Shown here piece after piece: positions 52,193-61,396 of a stretch of DNA of 64,000 nt. Every line of letters starts with the position of its first letter. The stretch's first letter is position 1. The stretch covers positions 62,001-126,000 of the forward strand of contig JAUQWO010000079.1 of the NCBI GenBank assembly GCA_030835135.1, read 5' to 3'. Made by a program: the position numbers and the translations under genes. The DNA comes from Bacteroidota bacterium. Lineage in GTDB: Bacteria; Bacteroidota; Ignavibacteria; UBA10030; UBA6906. The notes beneath the pieces were generated by a model, which was not told the DNA's origin, did not search any database, and saw nothing but the letters and a program-made list of their open reading frames with translations.

Positions 52193-54778
52193 ATGGTCTC
52201 CCAGCGTCCGAAGTACCTGACGGTCCCGGTCATTCTCGCCTGTATCGCGATCGTCGCAGCGCTCGTTGTCATGGGTGCTGTGGCGATCATGGACCACCGC
52301 GCGGATGCGGAACACCGGATCGCATCGGAACTGGCAGCCGTCGTTGACCTGAAGCTTGAACAGCTGACCTCCTGGCGGCGCGAGCGCATCTCCGACGCGA
52401 GCTTCGTGGCGAACAACACCCAGATCCACAGGAACGTCGTGCTGTTGCGCTCCTCCTCGCCCCCGCCTGCTGCGCGCAAAGAGATGCTCGAATGGATGCG
52501 GTCGATGTACCGGAATGGCCAGTACGGCCGCATCGTACTCTTCGATCCTTCCCGCCGGGTGGTCGTTTCGGTGCCCGATTCCAGCGCGGGCCCCGGTCCG
52601 TTCGCTGCCACACTGCTCGACGAAGCGGCACGCAGGCGTCGCGTCCTGTTCTCCGACCTGACCGTGGAGGATGGGGGGCGCCCCGTCCTCGATGTGGTCA
52701 TCCCCATGTTCGCCGGGTCGCACCAGGAGGCTCCCCTGACCGGCTCGGTGGTCCTCAGCATCGACCCCGACCGCGTCATGTTCCCGATGCTCCGTTCGTG
52801 GCCGTTCCCGAGTGCGACCGCCCAGCTCGCCCTGGTCCGTCGGGAGGGACCCGTGGTCCGGTTCCTGACGGAGGTCCATGATACCTCCACGCATCCTCTC
52901 GCATTGCTTATCCCCGCGGAGTATGCGACACACCCCGCGGCGTTGGGCATCCGGGGGGAGACGGGTCTCCTCCGTGGCACGGGGTTCGGTGCGCGTGCCG
53001 TGCTCGGGGTGGTGCGGCCCGTGCCTGAGACGCCGTGGTTCCTCGAGGCTCAGGTGGAAGAAGAGGAGGTCTATGCGCCCGTCAACGAGTATGCGCGCTT
53101 CATCATCGCACTGATCGGGCTCCTGGTGGCGGTCGGAGCGGTGAGCGTGGCGCTCTTCCTCCGGAAGAAAGAGGCGGACCACTACCGGAATGAATACGAG
53201 CAGTCGATCGAACGCCAGGCGCTGGTCCGCCACTACGACTACCTGACACGGTATGCAAATGACATCGTGGTGTTGTTCGATGACGGCGGCAGGATCCGTG
53301 AGATCAATAATCGCGGCGAGTCATCCTACGGCTATGAGCGAAGTGCGTTCTTCGACCTGACCGTCGATGCGCTCCGGTTCTGGCCCGAGAGTCCGGAAGA
53401 ATCGGCCCGGCTCCGCACGGAGCTCGATGAGGACACCGGGGAACACCATGGCGTGCTGTTCGAGGCGGACCACCGGCGCGCGGATGGATCGACGTTCCCG
53501 GCCGAGGTGAGCGCGCGGCGTCTGACGGTGGACGGGGGGAGGTTCATCCATGCGATCATCCGCGACATCAGTGAACGCAAGCGCACGGAGCAGGCCCTGA
53601 TCGCCGCCAAGGAGCGGGCAGAGGAAGCGGGTGTCTTTCAACGGGTGCTCCTCGAGAACATGAGCCATGAGTTGCGGACACCGATGCAGGGCATCCTCGG
53701 GTTCGCGCGACTCCTGGCGTCGGGGAGCCGGGAGGCTGCGCAACGGGAAATGGCCGGGAACATCCTGGCCTCCGGCAGACGTCTCATGTCGACCCTGGAC
53801 TCCATCCTGTTGCTGTCGGAACTGGAGGCGGGGACGCTTGCCCCCCGTCTCCCCGTGCAGCGTGTGGATGAACTCGTTGAGGTCACTGCCCGCTCGTTCG
53901 CGGGTGACGCCGAAGCGAAGGGGTTGACGTACGCGGTGAACTGCTCGGTGCGGACGGTCTATGCCGCCCTCGATCCCGATCTCTTCCGCCGGGCTCTGGG
54001 ATACCTGATCGAGAACGGCATCAAGTTCACGCCCGCCGGTTCGATCGCGGTGGGGGTAAAGGTTGTCGTGAACGATGGGAGTGAATCCGTCGCCATCAGC
54101 GTAACGGACACGGGGATCGGGATCGCCCAACACCATCAGGGGGTGATCTTTGAGGCATTCCGGCAAGCGAGCGCCGGCATGACGCGGGACTATGAGGGTG
54201 CGGGGTTGGGGCTGACGCTTGCGGGCCGGATCGTGAAGGCCATGGGGGGTGTGCTGAGCGTTGAGAGCGACGAGGGGAAGGGAGCCTCGTTCACAATGGT
54301 GTTCCCTTGCGCGCCGACCCCTGCGGCAACGGGACATGCGATCCTGGCGCAGGACCCTCCTGCGCGCACGCCCCTCCCGGGCGCCCTGCGCCCCACGGTG
54401 CTGCTGGTGGAGGACAATTTTCTGAACGCGATCGTCGCGCGGCAATTTCTGGAGGGGATGTGTGATGTGGTGCATGCGCCCGATGGACCGCGGGCACTCA
54501 ACATCGCACGCGAACGGCACTTCTCCATCGTCCTCATGGATATCCACCTGGGGGCCGGTATCGATGGCGTCGAAGTAGTGGAGGAGTTGAGGAAGTTGCC
54601 GGGATACGACGACGTTCCCATCGCAGCGGTCACGGGGTACACGAATTCCGTCGACCGTGCCCGGTTCGAAGCGGCAGGCATGGAGCACTTCCTGGCGAAG
54701 CCGTACGACAAATCGGACATGGTCAGCCTTGTGAGCGCGGTCCTCGGTGTCAGTGCCGCGACGGACGAGAACGGGTGA
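52193..54778 (+). CDS. Hybrid sensor histidine kinase
   Basis: An 861-residue membrane sensor. Membrane helices lie at about 11-33 and 303-323 and enclose a roughly 270-residue periplasmic sensor domain that looks Cache-like. A PAS domain follows (about 350-465: ANDIVVLFDDGGRIREINNR), then HisKA with His492 in NMSHELRTP, the ATPase domain (LIENGIKFTPAG, DTGIGI, GAGLGLTLAGRI) and a receiver with Asp783 in IVLMDIHLG. ATG 52193 has GGAGG upstream; a TTG at 52172 is weaker. No response regulator adjoins it, so its output may go to a distant partner or to the regulator at 47279. Ligand unknown. Confidence 0.93.
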   Translation: MVSQRPKYLTVPVILACIAIVAALVVMGAVAIMDHRADAEHRIASELAAVVDLKLEQLTSWRRERISDASFVANNTQIHRNVVLLRSSSPPPAARKEMLEWMRSMYRNGQYGRIVLFDPSRRVVVSVPDSSAGPGPFAATLLDEAARRRRVLFSDLTVEDGGRPVLDVVIPMFAGSHQEAPLTGSVVLSIDPDRVMFPMLRSWPFPSATAQLALVRREGPVVRFLTEVHDTSTHPLALLIPAEYATHPAALGIRGETGLLRGTGFGARAVLGVVRPVPETPWFLEAQVEEEEVYAPVNEYARFIIALIGLLVAVGAVSVALFLRKKEADHYRNEYEQSIERQALVRHYDYLTRYANDIVVLFDDGGRIREINNRGESSYGYERSAFFDLTVDALRFWPESPEESARLRTELDEDTGEHHGVLFEADHRRADGSTFPAEVSARRLTVDGGRFIHAIIRDISERKRTEQALIAAKERAEEAGVFQRVLLENMSHELRTPMQGILGFARLLASGSREAAQREMAGNILASGRRLMSTLDSILLLSELEAGTLAPRLPVQRVDELVEVTARSFAGDAEAKGLTYAVNCSVRTVYAALDPDLFRRALGYLIENGIKFTPAGSIAVGVKVVVNDGSESVAISVTDTGIGIAQHHQGVIFEAFRQASAGMTRDYEGAGLGLTLAGRIVKAMGGVLSVESDEGKGASFTMVFPCAPTPAATGHAILAQDPPARTPLPGALRPTVLLVEDNFLNAIVARQFLEGMCDVVHAPDGPRALNIARERHFSIVLMDIHLGAGIDGVEVVEELRKLPGYDDVPIAAVTGYTNSVDRARFEAAGMEHFLAKPYDKSDMVSLVSAVLGVSAATDENG

Positions 54779-54793
54779 CCGGCGGTACGGCGA

Positions 54794-55450
54794 TCAGGGC
54801 CACAGATGCTGGCGCAGGACCAGGAACGCCTGTTCGACATTCTTCTTTTCGAGCAACAGGGTGAGTTCGGTCATCGTTGAGACCACCTCGACCACGTTGA
54901 TGCCCGCCCATGTCAGCTGCTTGAGTATCGCGTAGTAGACCCCCGGCACCTCCACCACTTTTGGTGTCAGGTGGATGCCGAGTGCGGCGAGGTTCCGCAC
55001 ACGCGACACCCTCCGTTCCCCGCGGAAGACCTTTTCCACGACCTCTTCGAGATCCTCCTGAACCATCACGGTCATCTCATGCACCCCCTGCGTGCAGGTG
55101 ATGAAGTGGTCGCCCTGTTTCCTGACGCGGTCGATGAGCCGCACCTGACACTGGAGAATGGTGTCCGAATTCCGGAAAGTGAACTCCGTGATGTTGGACC
55201 GCACCGTGAGGTCGCGGACGAGCCGGAGGATGCCCCGCGGATCGCCCGCCCGGTGTTGGAGGTGCGGCGCAAGACGCCGGAGGGCCATGACCAGTGCGGC
55301 GGTCCCCGCCTTCTTCATGCATGCCTTCTCCACGCGCGGCCGGATGGTGCGGGCGACGGCGGAGAGATTCAGGAGTCCGGCGGCAAGACATTCTTCGAGC
55401 ACGGGCGATTCGTGCACCACCTGTTCGACGGCTGCGGCGATCGTGAGCAT
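54794..55450 (-). CDS. ACT-domain protein, probable amino-acid-responsive regulator
   Basis: A 218-residue cytosolic protein. The N-terminal 70 residues are helical (VVHESPVLEECLAAGLLNLS, ARTIRPRVEKACMKKAGTAA) and could form a winged-helix-like DNA- or partner-binding unit. The C-terminal part holds ACT-like segments (TVMVQEDLEEVVEKVF; then VPGVYYAILKQLTWAGINVVEV ... LTLLLEKKNVEQAFLVL), like those of aspartate kinase. It lacks any kinase domain. It is divergent from the LysW operon with a 106-base shared gap, so sensing lysine or a related amino acid to control that operon is the natural inference. Not a family of known function. Converges on the histidine kinase with a 15-base gap. Confidence 0.7.
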   Translation of the reverse strand: MLTIAAAVEQVVHESPVLEECLAAGLLNLSAVARTIRPRVEKACMKKAGTAALVMALRRLAPHLQHRAGDPRGILRLVRDLTVRSNITEFTFRNSDTILQCQVRLIDRVRKQGDHFITCTQGVHEMTVMVQEDLEEVVEKVFRGERRVSRVRNLAALGIHLTPKVVEVPGVYYAILKQLTWAGINVVEVVSTMTELTLLLEKKNVEQAFLVLRQHLWP

Positions 55451-55480
55451 GTCTCAAATATAACATTGTGTCTCAAAATA
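55450..55480. promoter_or_regulatory. Direct repeat TGTCTCAAA, possible operator
   Basis: TGTCTCAAATA (55450-55460) and TGTCTCAAAATA (55469-55480) are near-identical direct repeats 19 bases apart. They cover the start codon/-10 region and the spacer/-35 edge of the leftward ACT-gene promoter, a natural autoregulatory position. Confidence 0.5.
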
Positions 55481-55485
55481 GTCAA
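55455..55485 (-). promoter_or_regulatory. Putative promoter of the ACT-domain gene
   Basis: Read leftward, TTGACT (55485-55480), 17-bp spacer and TATATTTG (55462-55455), the full TAnnTTTG form. The start codon (55450) follows four bases later, so the message would be nearly leaderless. Confidence 0.65.
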
Positions 55486-55500
55486 AGGTGCGGCGGTTTT

Positions 55501-55529
55501 TTGACTCTCCACCCGCCGGGTCGTATCCT
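55501..55529 (+). promoter_or_regulatory. Putative promoter of the LysW operon
   Basis: TTGACT (55501-55506), 17-bp spacer, TATCCT (55524-55529), 27 bases before ATG 55557. It is 15 bases from the divergent -35 box, so one bound protein could affect both. Confidence 0.6.
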
Positions 55530-55556
55530 GGTGCATTCACAGCCAAGGAGTGTACC

Positions 55557-55730
55557 ATGTCCACCGTCCCCGTCTGTCCCGTGTGCGATGCGGAAGTGCA
55601 TCTGCAGGGAACCACCATCGTCTCGGAACTCGTGGTCTGCGATTCCTGCTCGTGCATGCTGGAGGTCCGCTCGCTCGACCCCCTGCAACTCGCCGAAGCT
55701 CCCCAGGAACAAGAAGACTGGGGCGAATGA
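55557..55730 (+). CDS. lysW: LysW amino-group carrier protein
   Basis: A 57-residue acidic carrier protein. Four cysteines (7, 10, 28, 31) in CPVC and CDSC form the zinc site, and the C-terminus is EDWGE, the motif whose last Glu side chain is linked to the amino group of alpha-aminoadipate (or glutamate) during biosynthesis. An extra Cys33 follows the second pair. AAGGAG lies six bases before ATG 55557. The stop codon overlaps the homocitrate synthase start. It protects the amino group and presents intermediates to LysX, LysZ, LysY and LysJ encoded downstream. Confidence 0.95.
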   Translation: MSTVPVCPVCDAEVHLQGTTIVSELVVCDSCSCMLEVRSLDPLQLAEAPQEQEDWGE

Positions 55731-56899
55731 TGATCTCCATCCTCGATACCACCCTGCGTGAAGGCGAGCAGACCCCGGGGGTCTACTTCGACACGCACAT
55801 CAAGCTCGCCGTGGCCGACCTGTTGTCACGGATCGGTGTCGACATCGTCGAGGCCGGGCACCCGGCGGTGACCGAACAGATCCGCGAGGCTGTCCGGCAA
55901 CTTGCCCATCGCGGCCTCCGGCCCCGCATCGGGGCCCACGCCCGTTCCCTGGAGACCGACGTGGAGCTCGCCCTGGAATGCGGCGTCTCGTTCCTCGGCG
56001 TGTTCTATTGCGTGTCGGATGAGCGTCTGGAAGGGAACAAGCGTACCCTCAACGACGCCATCGACCAGATCTGTGCCACGGTCCGGTATGCCCGGCAGCG
56101 GAACAGCGATCTCCTGATCCGCTATACCCCGGAAGATGCCGTCCGCAGCCCGTTCGCCAATGTGCTGCAGGCGGCCTCCGCCGCCGTCGAGGCCGGCGCG
56201 GATATCATCAGTATCGCGGACACGACGGGGTACATGATCCCGGGAACGTCCCGCAACATGTTCGACTACGTCCGGGATCTCCGCGAGGGCCTTGCGGCGA
56301 AGAACCTCCGTCCGCGGATCGCCGTGCACTGCCACAACGACCGGGGCCTGGCCCTGGCCAATGCCCTCGATGCCTATCGCGCCGGCGCCTCGATCATCGA
56401 CGCCTCGGTACTCGGGTTGGGCGAGCGGGCGGGCATCGTGGATCTCGCCACGCTCCTCACGGTCCTGCGGTTTGATTACAACGAAGGCCCGCAATGGGAC
56501 CTGACGCTGCTCCCGGAGCTGTACGAACTCGTCAGCAGATTCGCAGGGATCCCCATCCCCGCCACTCTTCCGGTGATGGGAGGCAACGCCTTCAAGCATT
56601 GCGCGGGGATCCATACGCAGGCGGCGGTGCGCGACCCGCGTCACTACCAGAGTCTGCCGCCCGAACTGGTGGGCCGGCGCTCCGAGATAGCACTCGACCA
56701 CATGTCCGGACTTTCTTCGATTCGCGCGTGCCTCACGGAGATCGGCGAAGTCGCGGAGGATGGCCTCGTGCGGGCACTCCTGCAGCGGGTGAAGCAGATC
56801 GGTCAGACCGGACGCACCGTGGACCTGCATGAGCTGTCGCTGCTGGTCAATGCGCTCCGGCACCCCACGCCGGTGGCCGCGATGGAGACCGTCCCATGA
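55727..56899 (+). CDS. Homocitrate synthase-family enzyme
   Basis: A 390-residue member of the homocitrate/2-isopropylmalate synthase family, which condenses acetyl-CoA with 2-oxoglutarate (lysine route) or related 2-oxo acids. Active-site motifs: [14 protein letters not shown] at the N-terminus, the metal-binding [14 protein letters not shown] and the [15 protein letters not shown] loop. It lacks the C-terminal leucine-type regulatory domain of isopropylmalate synthase. Its place right after lysW makes homocitrate synthase, the first step of alpha-aminoadipate lysine synthesis, the best call; NifV- or citramalate-type activity is less likely. ATG 55727 overlaps the lysW stop; ATG 55730 is the alternative. 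Confidence 0.88.
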   Translation: MMISILDTTLREGEQTPGVYFDTHIKLAVADLLSRIGVDIVEAGHPAVTEQIREAVRQLAHRGLRPRIGAHARSLETDVELALECGVSFLGVFYCVSDERLEGNKRTLNDAIDQICATVRYARQRNSDLLIRYTPEDAVRSPFANVLQAASAAVEAGADIISIADTTGYMIPGTSRNMFDYVRDLREGLAAKNLRPRIAVHCHNDRGLALANALDAYRAGASIIDASVLGLGERAGIVDLATLLTVLRFDYNEGPQWDLTLLPELYELVSRFAGIPIPATLPVMGGNAFKHCAGIHTQAAVRDPRHYQSLPPELVGRRSEIALDHMSGLSSIRACLTEIGEVAEDGLVRALLQRVKQIGQTGRTVDLHELSLLVNALRHPTPVAAMETVP

Positions 56900-57750
56900 T
56901 CCGGATCGGGTTCCTCCATTCCGTCCTCCGGAAGGACGAAAAGCTCCTGCTGGACGCATTCCAGGCATGGCCGGACGTCGAGGTGGTTCCCATCGACGAC
57001 CGGGAGATCCGGTTCACGCTGGGTGAGAAGGGCCGCCCTTTCGATGTCGTCGTTGAGCGGTGCATCAACCACTCCCGCGCACTCCACGCGCTCAGGATCT
57101 TCGAAAGTCAGGGCGTACGCTGTGTGAATACCTCACACACCGCATGGACCTGCGGGGACAAATTGCTCACGTCGATCGTGCTTGCGGAGAACACTCTCCC
57201 GCAGCCCGAGGTGCGGGTCGCCTTTACGGAAGAGTCGGCACTTGCGGCGATCGAGGAGATGGGTTACCCGGTCGTGCTCAAGCCCGCCGTCGGCTCCTGG
57301 GGGCGGCTGCTGGCAAAGGTGAACGACCGTGATGCCGCGGAGGCGCTGCTCGAACACAAGACCACGCTCGGCAGCTATCATCACTCGATCTTCTACATCC
57401 AGAAGTATGTCGAGAAACAGGGGCGGGACATCCGCAGCTTCGTCATCGGCGACCGGTGTGTGGCGGCGATCTATCGTACGTCGCCCCATTGGATCACCAA
57501 TACGGCCCGCGGCGGCATGGCCACCGAGTGTCCGGTGGATGCGGCCCTTGCCGATCTTTCGGTGCGCGGCGCGCGTGCGGTCGGCGGCGATATCGTGGCG
57601 CTCGATATTTTCGAGACCGGGTCCGGCTATCAGATCAACGAGATCAACTACACCATGGAGTTCAAGAACAGCATCACGCCGACGGGAGTGGACATCCCGC
57701 GCCTGATCGCCGAACACGTTGTGAAGGTGGGAAGGGAACGGCATGGATAG
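56896..57750 (+). CDS. lysX: LysX, LysW-aminoadipate ligase
   Basis: A 284-residue ATP-grasp enzyme of the RimK group that joins the amino group of alpha-aminoadipate to the terminal Glu of LysW using ATP. The ATP-grasp segments are [19 protein letters not shown] and the metal-binding [12 protein letters not shown], which closely resembles the NHTMEFKNS segment I recall from Thermus LysX. That favours aminoadipate over glutamate as substrate. Overlaps the previous gene by four bases and the next by eight. Confidence 0.93.
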   Translation: MIRIGFLHSVLRKDEKLLLDAFQAWPDVEVVPIDDREIRFTLGEKGRPFDVVVERCINHSRALHALRIFESQGVRCVNTSHTAWTCGDKLLTSIVLAENTLPQPEVRVAFTEESALAAIEEMGYPVVLKPAVGSWGRLLAKVNDRDAAEALLEHKTTLGSYHHSIFYIQKYVEKQGRDIRSFVIGDRCVAAIYRTSPHWITNTARGGMATECPVDAALADLSVRGARAVGGDIVALDIFETGSGYQINEINYTMEFKNSITPTGVDIPRLIAEHVVKVGRERHG

Positions 57751-58789
57751 GATCCGCACCGCGATCGTCGGCGCCTCGGGATACACCGGCGGCGAACTTC
57801 TCAGGATCCTCCTGGGCCACCCCTCGGTGGAAGTCACGCAGGCCACCTCGGAACGCCTCGCCGGTAAGCCGGTGATCCTCGCACACCCCAATCTGCGCGG
57901 ACGGACCGACCTGAGGTTCACATCGCTTTCCTCACTCGCGCCGTGCGATGTCCTGTTCCTCTGCCTTCCGCATGGAACGACCGCCCGTCAGTTCGACACC
58001 CTTGCACAGCAGGCACCGCGGATCATCGACCTGAGTGCGGACTTCCGATTGAAAGATACCGTGGCATACGAGAAGTGGTATGGTGGGCCGCATCCCGCCC
58101 CCGGACGTCTCGGGGAGTTCGTCTATGGCATCCCGGAACTTCATCGCGAGGAGATCCGCCGGGCACGCTATGTGGCCACGGCGGGATGCAACGCCACGGC
58201 ATCGATCCTCGGACTCCGCCCCTTATACGCAGCAGGGCTGGTCCAGCCAGGACGCACGGTCGTGGACGTGAAGGTGAGCTCCAGTGAGGGTGGGGGGGTC
58301 CCTTCGACCGCCTCGCATCATCCGGAACGGGCGGGCGTGATCCGCTCGTACAAACCCACCGGCCACCGCCATCAGGCTGAGCTCCGGCAGGAACTCGGAC
58401 TGGCGGCGGATGAGCCTCTGCATTTCTCCGCCACCGCGGTGGACATCGTCCGTGGGTTGCTGGTCACGGCTCATGTCTTCCCGTCGCGGCCGTTGCAGGA
58501 GATCGATCTCTGGAAGACCTACCGTGCTGCGTACGGCACGGAACCGTTCATCCGGCTGGTCAAGACGAAAGATGGCGTGCACCGGTATCCGGAACCGAAA
58601 TTGTTGTGGGGGACGAACTACTGCGACATCGGCTTTGATATAGACCGGGACACCGGCAGGGTCGTGGTGCTTGCGGCGATCGACAATCTGGTGAAAGGCA
58701 GCGGCGGCCAGGCGGTCCAATGCATGAATCTTATGCACGGCGTGCCGGAGACCGCGGGCCTTGAATTCACCGGTCTGCATCCGGTGTGA
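57743..58789 (+). CDS. lysY: LysY, LysW-aminoadipyl-phosphate reductase (ArgC family)
   Basis: A 348-residue NADPH-dependent reductase of the ArgC family, here expected to reduce the LysW-bound aminoadipyl phosphate to the semialdehyde. The N-terminal Rossmann motif is [16 protein letters not shown]; the catalytic Cys149 is in [14 protein letters not shown]; the later HHPERAG and HRHQAEL segments carry conserved His residues. Operon position between lysX and the amidotransferase-like gene supports LysY over ArgC, though bifunctional enzymes are known. Confidence 0.93.
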   Translation: MDRIRTAIVGASGYTGGELLRILLGHPSVEVTQATSERLAGKPVILAHPNLRGRTDLRFTSLSSLAPCDVLFLCLPHGTTARQFDTLAQQAPRIIDLSADFRLKDTVAYEKWYGGPHPAPGRLGEFVYGIPELHREEIRRARYVATAGCNATASILGLRPLYAAGLVQPGRTVVDVKVSSSEGGGVPSTASHHPERAGVIRSYKPTGHRHQAELRQELGLAADEPLHFSATAVDIVRGLLVTAHVFPSRPLQEIDLWKTYRAAYGTEPFIRLVKTKDGVHRYPEPKLLWGTNYCDIGFDIDRDTGRVVVLAAIDNLVKGSGGQAVQCMNLMHGVPETAGLEFTGLHPV

Positions 58790-58791
58790 TC

Positions 58792-59442
58792 ATGTGCCGA
58801 TTGCTAGCTGTCATCGCGCGTGCGCCGGTCGATGTGCATCATCATCTGAACGCCTTTACGCGCGTGTGCCGGGAGAGTCCCGAATACCAGGGGCATGGCT
58901 GGGGGTATGCCGTGTTACGGAGCGGCGGATGGGAACGGTATCGCACTGTGACACCGATCTGGGACGATGCGACCCGGCCAGGCGGTGACGTCCGCGTGCT
59001 TCTTGCGCACGCCCGCAGCGCGTTCCGAGATGAAGGCATCGAGGTCGGGAACAACATGCCGTTCGTCGATGACCCGCAGGCATTCCTTTTCAACGGCGAG
59101 CTGCACGGGGTACGGTTGCCGATCGCAGGCCGGACCGGTGCGGAACGGTTGTTCCGTTATCTTCGCCGGCCGGCTGCTACCCACGCGCCGGAGGCGGTCA
59201 CGCGGGCCATGGATATTCTCAAGGACCGGGCAACGCACATCCGGGCATGCAATTTCATCATCGCGGACCCCGCGGTCGTGATCGTGCATTCATTGTTCGC
59301 CGGCGAGTCCGCGTATTTCACCCTGCACCAGCACCGGACGGCCGACACTCTGACGATCTGTTCGGCCCCGTATGACGATGGGGACCCCGGGTGGGTGCCC
59401 ATGAACCAGGACAACGTGGAGATGTTCCCGTGCTCATTCTGA
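58792..59442 (+). CDS. Class II glutamine amidotransferase-like protein (EgtC/YafJ type) inside the LysW operon
   Basis: A 216-residue Ntn-hydrolase of the class II amidotransferase fold. After Met removal Cys2 (MCRLLAVI) would be the N-terminal nucleophile; HARSAF carries the Arg that binds the glutamyl carboxylate, NNMPF and FLFNGELHG supply the conserved Asn/Gly oxyanion residues. It is a stand-alone domain, as in YafJ and EgtC; EgtC is known to hydrolyse a gamma-glutamyl amide bond. ATG 58792 is required for an N-terminal Cys, excluding the GTG at 58786. Tight packing (2 bases after lysY, 13-base overlap with lysZ) argues for a role in the pathway. Inference: it may free lysine from LysW in place of LysK, which is not encoded here. 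Confidence 0.85.
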   Translation: MCRLLAVIARAPVDVHHHLNAFTRVCRESPEYQGHGWGYAVLRSGGWERYRTVTPIWDDATRPGGDVRVLLAHARSAFRDEGIEVGNNMPFVDDPQAFLFNGELHGVRLPIAGRTGAERLFRYLRRPAATHAPEAVTRAMDILKDRATHIRACNFIIADPAVVIVHSLFAGESAYFTLHQHRTADTLTICSAPYDDGDPGWVPMNQDNVEMFPCSF

Positions 59443-60221
59443 AGATCGGCGGTGGCGCCGGTATCAACATCGAGGGGATCGCTGACGATCTGGCCGGAGC
59501 GCCCGAACCCGCGGTCATTGTGCATGGCGCCAATGCATGGCGCGATGATCTTGCGGACCGCCTTGGCGTGGCCCGGGAGGTCGTGACCTCGGTGCGGGGA
59601 TACGACAGTGTGCTCGCGACGGAGGCAACGATGGACGTCATGCTCATGGCGTATGCCGGGCTCCGGAACAAGAGGATCGTCGAGACATTGCAGCGGCGGA
59701 ACGTCGCGGCGATCGGACTGACGGGTCTCGACGGACGTCTCATCCGGGGAAAACGCAACCCCGGGATCCAGGTCCGCCAGGGTGAGAAGATCCTGCTGCG
59801 CCGTGATCTATCCGGGAAGCCGCAGGGGATCAATGTGCCGCTCCTGAAGCTCCTCATGGAGAACGGGTATACACCCGTGCTCACCGTACCGATCTGCGAC
59901 GAGCAGGGGTTCGCGATCAGCGCGGACAACGATGACATCACGGCCGCGTTGCACCGGGAACTGCGCGCGTCGATGGTCGTGAGCCTGCTCGAAGCGCCCG
60001 GGTTCCTGTCCGATCCGGCGGACCCCGGATCCGTCATCGCCTCGATGTCCAGGGCTGATGTGAAGCAATGGGAAGAGCGTTCAACGGGACGCATCAAGCG
60101 CAAATTGCATGCGATCAACGGGATCATGGAGGAACATCCGACCCGTGTCATCCTGGCCGATGGCCGGACGGCGCATCCTCTTGCCGATGCCCGGGCAGGG
60201 AGGGGGACGGTGATCGCATGA
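59430..60221 (+). CDS. lysZ: LysZ, LysW-aminoadipate kinase (ArgB family)
   Basis: A 263-residue amino-acid kinase that phosphorylates the side-chain carboxylate of LysW-bound aminoadipate. The family opening LILKIGGGAGIN, the VIVHGANA substrate loop and the nucleotide-site region DEQGFAISADNDDITAAL are clear. GTG 59430 is taken as start, with GGAG eight bases upstream; the previous ATG in frame lies deep in the upstream gene. Overlaps both neighbours, so translation of the operon is fully coupled. Confidence 0.93.
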   Translation: MLILKIGGGAGINIEGIADDLAGAPEPAVIVHGANAWRDDLADRLGVAREVVTSVRGYDSVLATEATMDVMLMAYAGLRNKRIVETLQRRNVAAIGLTGLDGRLIRGKRNPGIQVRQGEKILLRRDLSGKPQGINVPLLKLLMENGYTPVLTVPICDEQGFAISADNDDITAALHRELRASMVVSLLEAPGFLSDPADPGSVIASMSRADVKQWEERSTGRIKRKLHAINGIMEEHPTRVILADGRTAHPLADARAGRGTVIA

Positions 60222-61372
60222 CGACGGTCTACACAGAGGAGAGCCGGGCACTGGGGGTGTATGCACGGCGCGGAGTGACGCTTGTGCGTGGGGAGAACGC
60301 GTTCGTGTGGGACGACAGGGGGAACCGCTATATCGATTGTGTGGCCGGCCATGGTTCGGCGAATATCGGGCATGCGAATCCCCGCGTGGCCGCGGCCGTT
60401 GCGACGCAGGCGTTGCGCTTCACGGCCTGCAGCAACGTCTTCTTCAACGATGCGCGTTCGGCATACCTCGACCTTCTGCTCAGTGTCGCCCCCGCGCCGT
60501 TGGAGCGAGCGTTCCTGTGCAACTCGGGTGCGGAGGCCGTTGAGGCGGCGATCAAATTTGCACGCCACACCACCGGACGGGTGGAGGTCGTCAGCACGTA
60601 CCGCGCATTCCACGGGAGGACCCTCGGGGCGCTGAGTACCACGCATAATCCAGCCTATCGTGAGAACGTCGGGCCGCTTCCCTCCGGGGTGACGTTCATC
60701 CCGTACAACGAGCCGGCCGCCCTCACGGCCGCGGTCACCGATGCGACCGCCGCCGTGATCCTGGAGGTGGTTCAGGGCGAGGGGGGCGTGCATCCCGGCA
60801 CTCGCGAGTTCTTTGCGGCCGTCGGGCGTGCCTGCCGCGAGCATGGGGCATTGCTGATCGTGGACGAAGTACAAACGGGGTTCGGTCGCACAGGGAGGAT
60901 GTTCGCGTTCGAGCATGCCGGATTGGAGCCTGACCTGGTGTGTCTGGCAAAATCCATGGCCGGGGGGTTGCCGATGGGGGCCGTGGTGTGCTCGGCCCGC
61001 ATTGTTGCCACGCCCGGGATGCATGGGACGACATTTGGAGGGAATCCCGTGTGTTGTGCCGCGGCGCAGGCGACCCTCGAGTTCATTCTCGAAACCGGCC
61101 TGGTCGATGCAGCGGCAGAGAAAGGGGAATACCTCGGGGGGCGGCTCGCTGCCATCGCATCACCCCGCATCCGCGAAGTGCGCAGGCTGGGCCTCATGGT
61201 GGGCATCGATCTGCGTGAGAAAGCCAGGCCCTCAATTGAGAGGCTGCAGAATGCCGGGGTGCTCGCCATGCCCGCGGGGCCGACGGTCGTGCGCCTCCTC
61301 CCCCCGCTCACGATCGGGTACGCCGAGCTTGACCGGGTCGCCGCGGCTCTCGAGCAGGTCCTGACCACCTGA
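60218..61372 (+). CDS. lysJ: LysJ, LysW-aminoadipate semialdehyde aminotransferase
   Basis: A 384-residue PLP-dependent class III aminotransferase (ArgD/LysJ group) that converts the LysW-bound semialdehyde to LysW-lysine. Motifs: FLCNSGAEAVEAAIKFAR for the phosphate site, LIVDEVQTGFGRTG with the PLP-binding Asp, and Lys245 in VCLAKSMAGGLP as Schiff-base lysine. Last gene of the operon; no lysK-type M20 hydrolase follows, and no homoaconitase or homoisocitrate dehydrogenase gene lies in the window. No clear terminator follows the stop codon. Confidence 0.92.
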   Translation: MTTVYTEESRALGVYARRGVTLVRGENAFVWDDRGNRYIDCVAGHGSANIGHANPRVAAAVATQALRFTACSNVFFNDARSAYLDLLLSVAPAPLERAFLCNSGAEAVEAAIKFARHTTGRVEVVSTYRAFHGRTLGALSTTHNPAYRENVGPLPSGVTFIPYNEPAALTAAVTDATAAVILEVVQGEGGVHPGTREFFAAVGRACREHGALLIVDEVQTGFGRTGRMFAFEHAGLEPDLVCLAKSMAGGLPMGAVVCSARIVATPGMHGTTFGGNPVCCAAAQATLEFILETGLVDAAAEKGEYLGGRLAAIASPRIREVRRLGLMVGIDLREKARPSIERLQNAGVLAMPAGPTVVRLLPPLTIGYAELDRVAAALEQVLTT

Positions 61373-61396
61373 TCCCGTCTCTCCCGTGCCCCATTC

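Noticed and set aside
55557-61372. Reading the LysW operon as an arginine pathway
   Set aside because: A homocitrate synthase gene directly follows lysW and the LysX metal-site segment (NYTMEFKNS) resembles the lysine-type enzyme; a dual role cannot be excluded.
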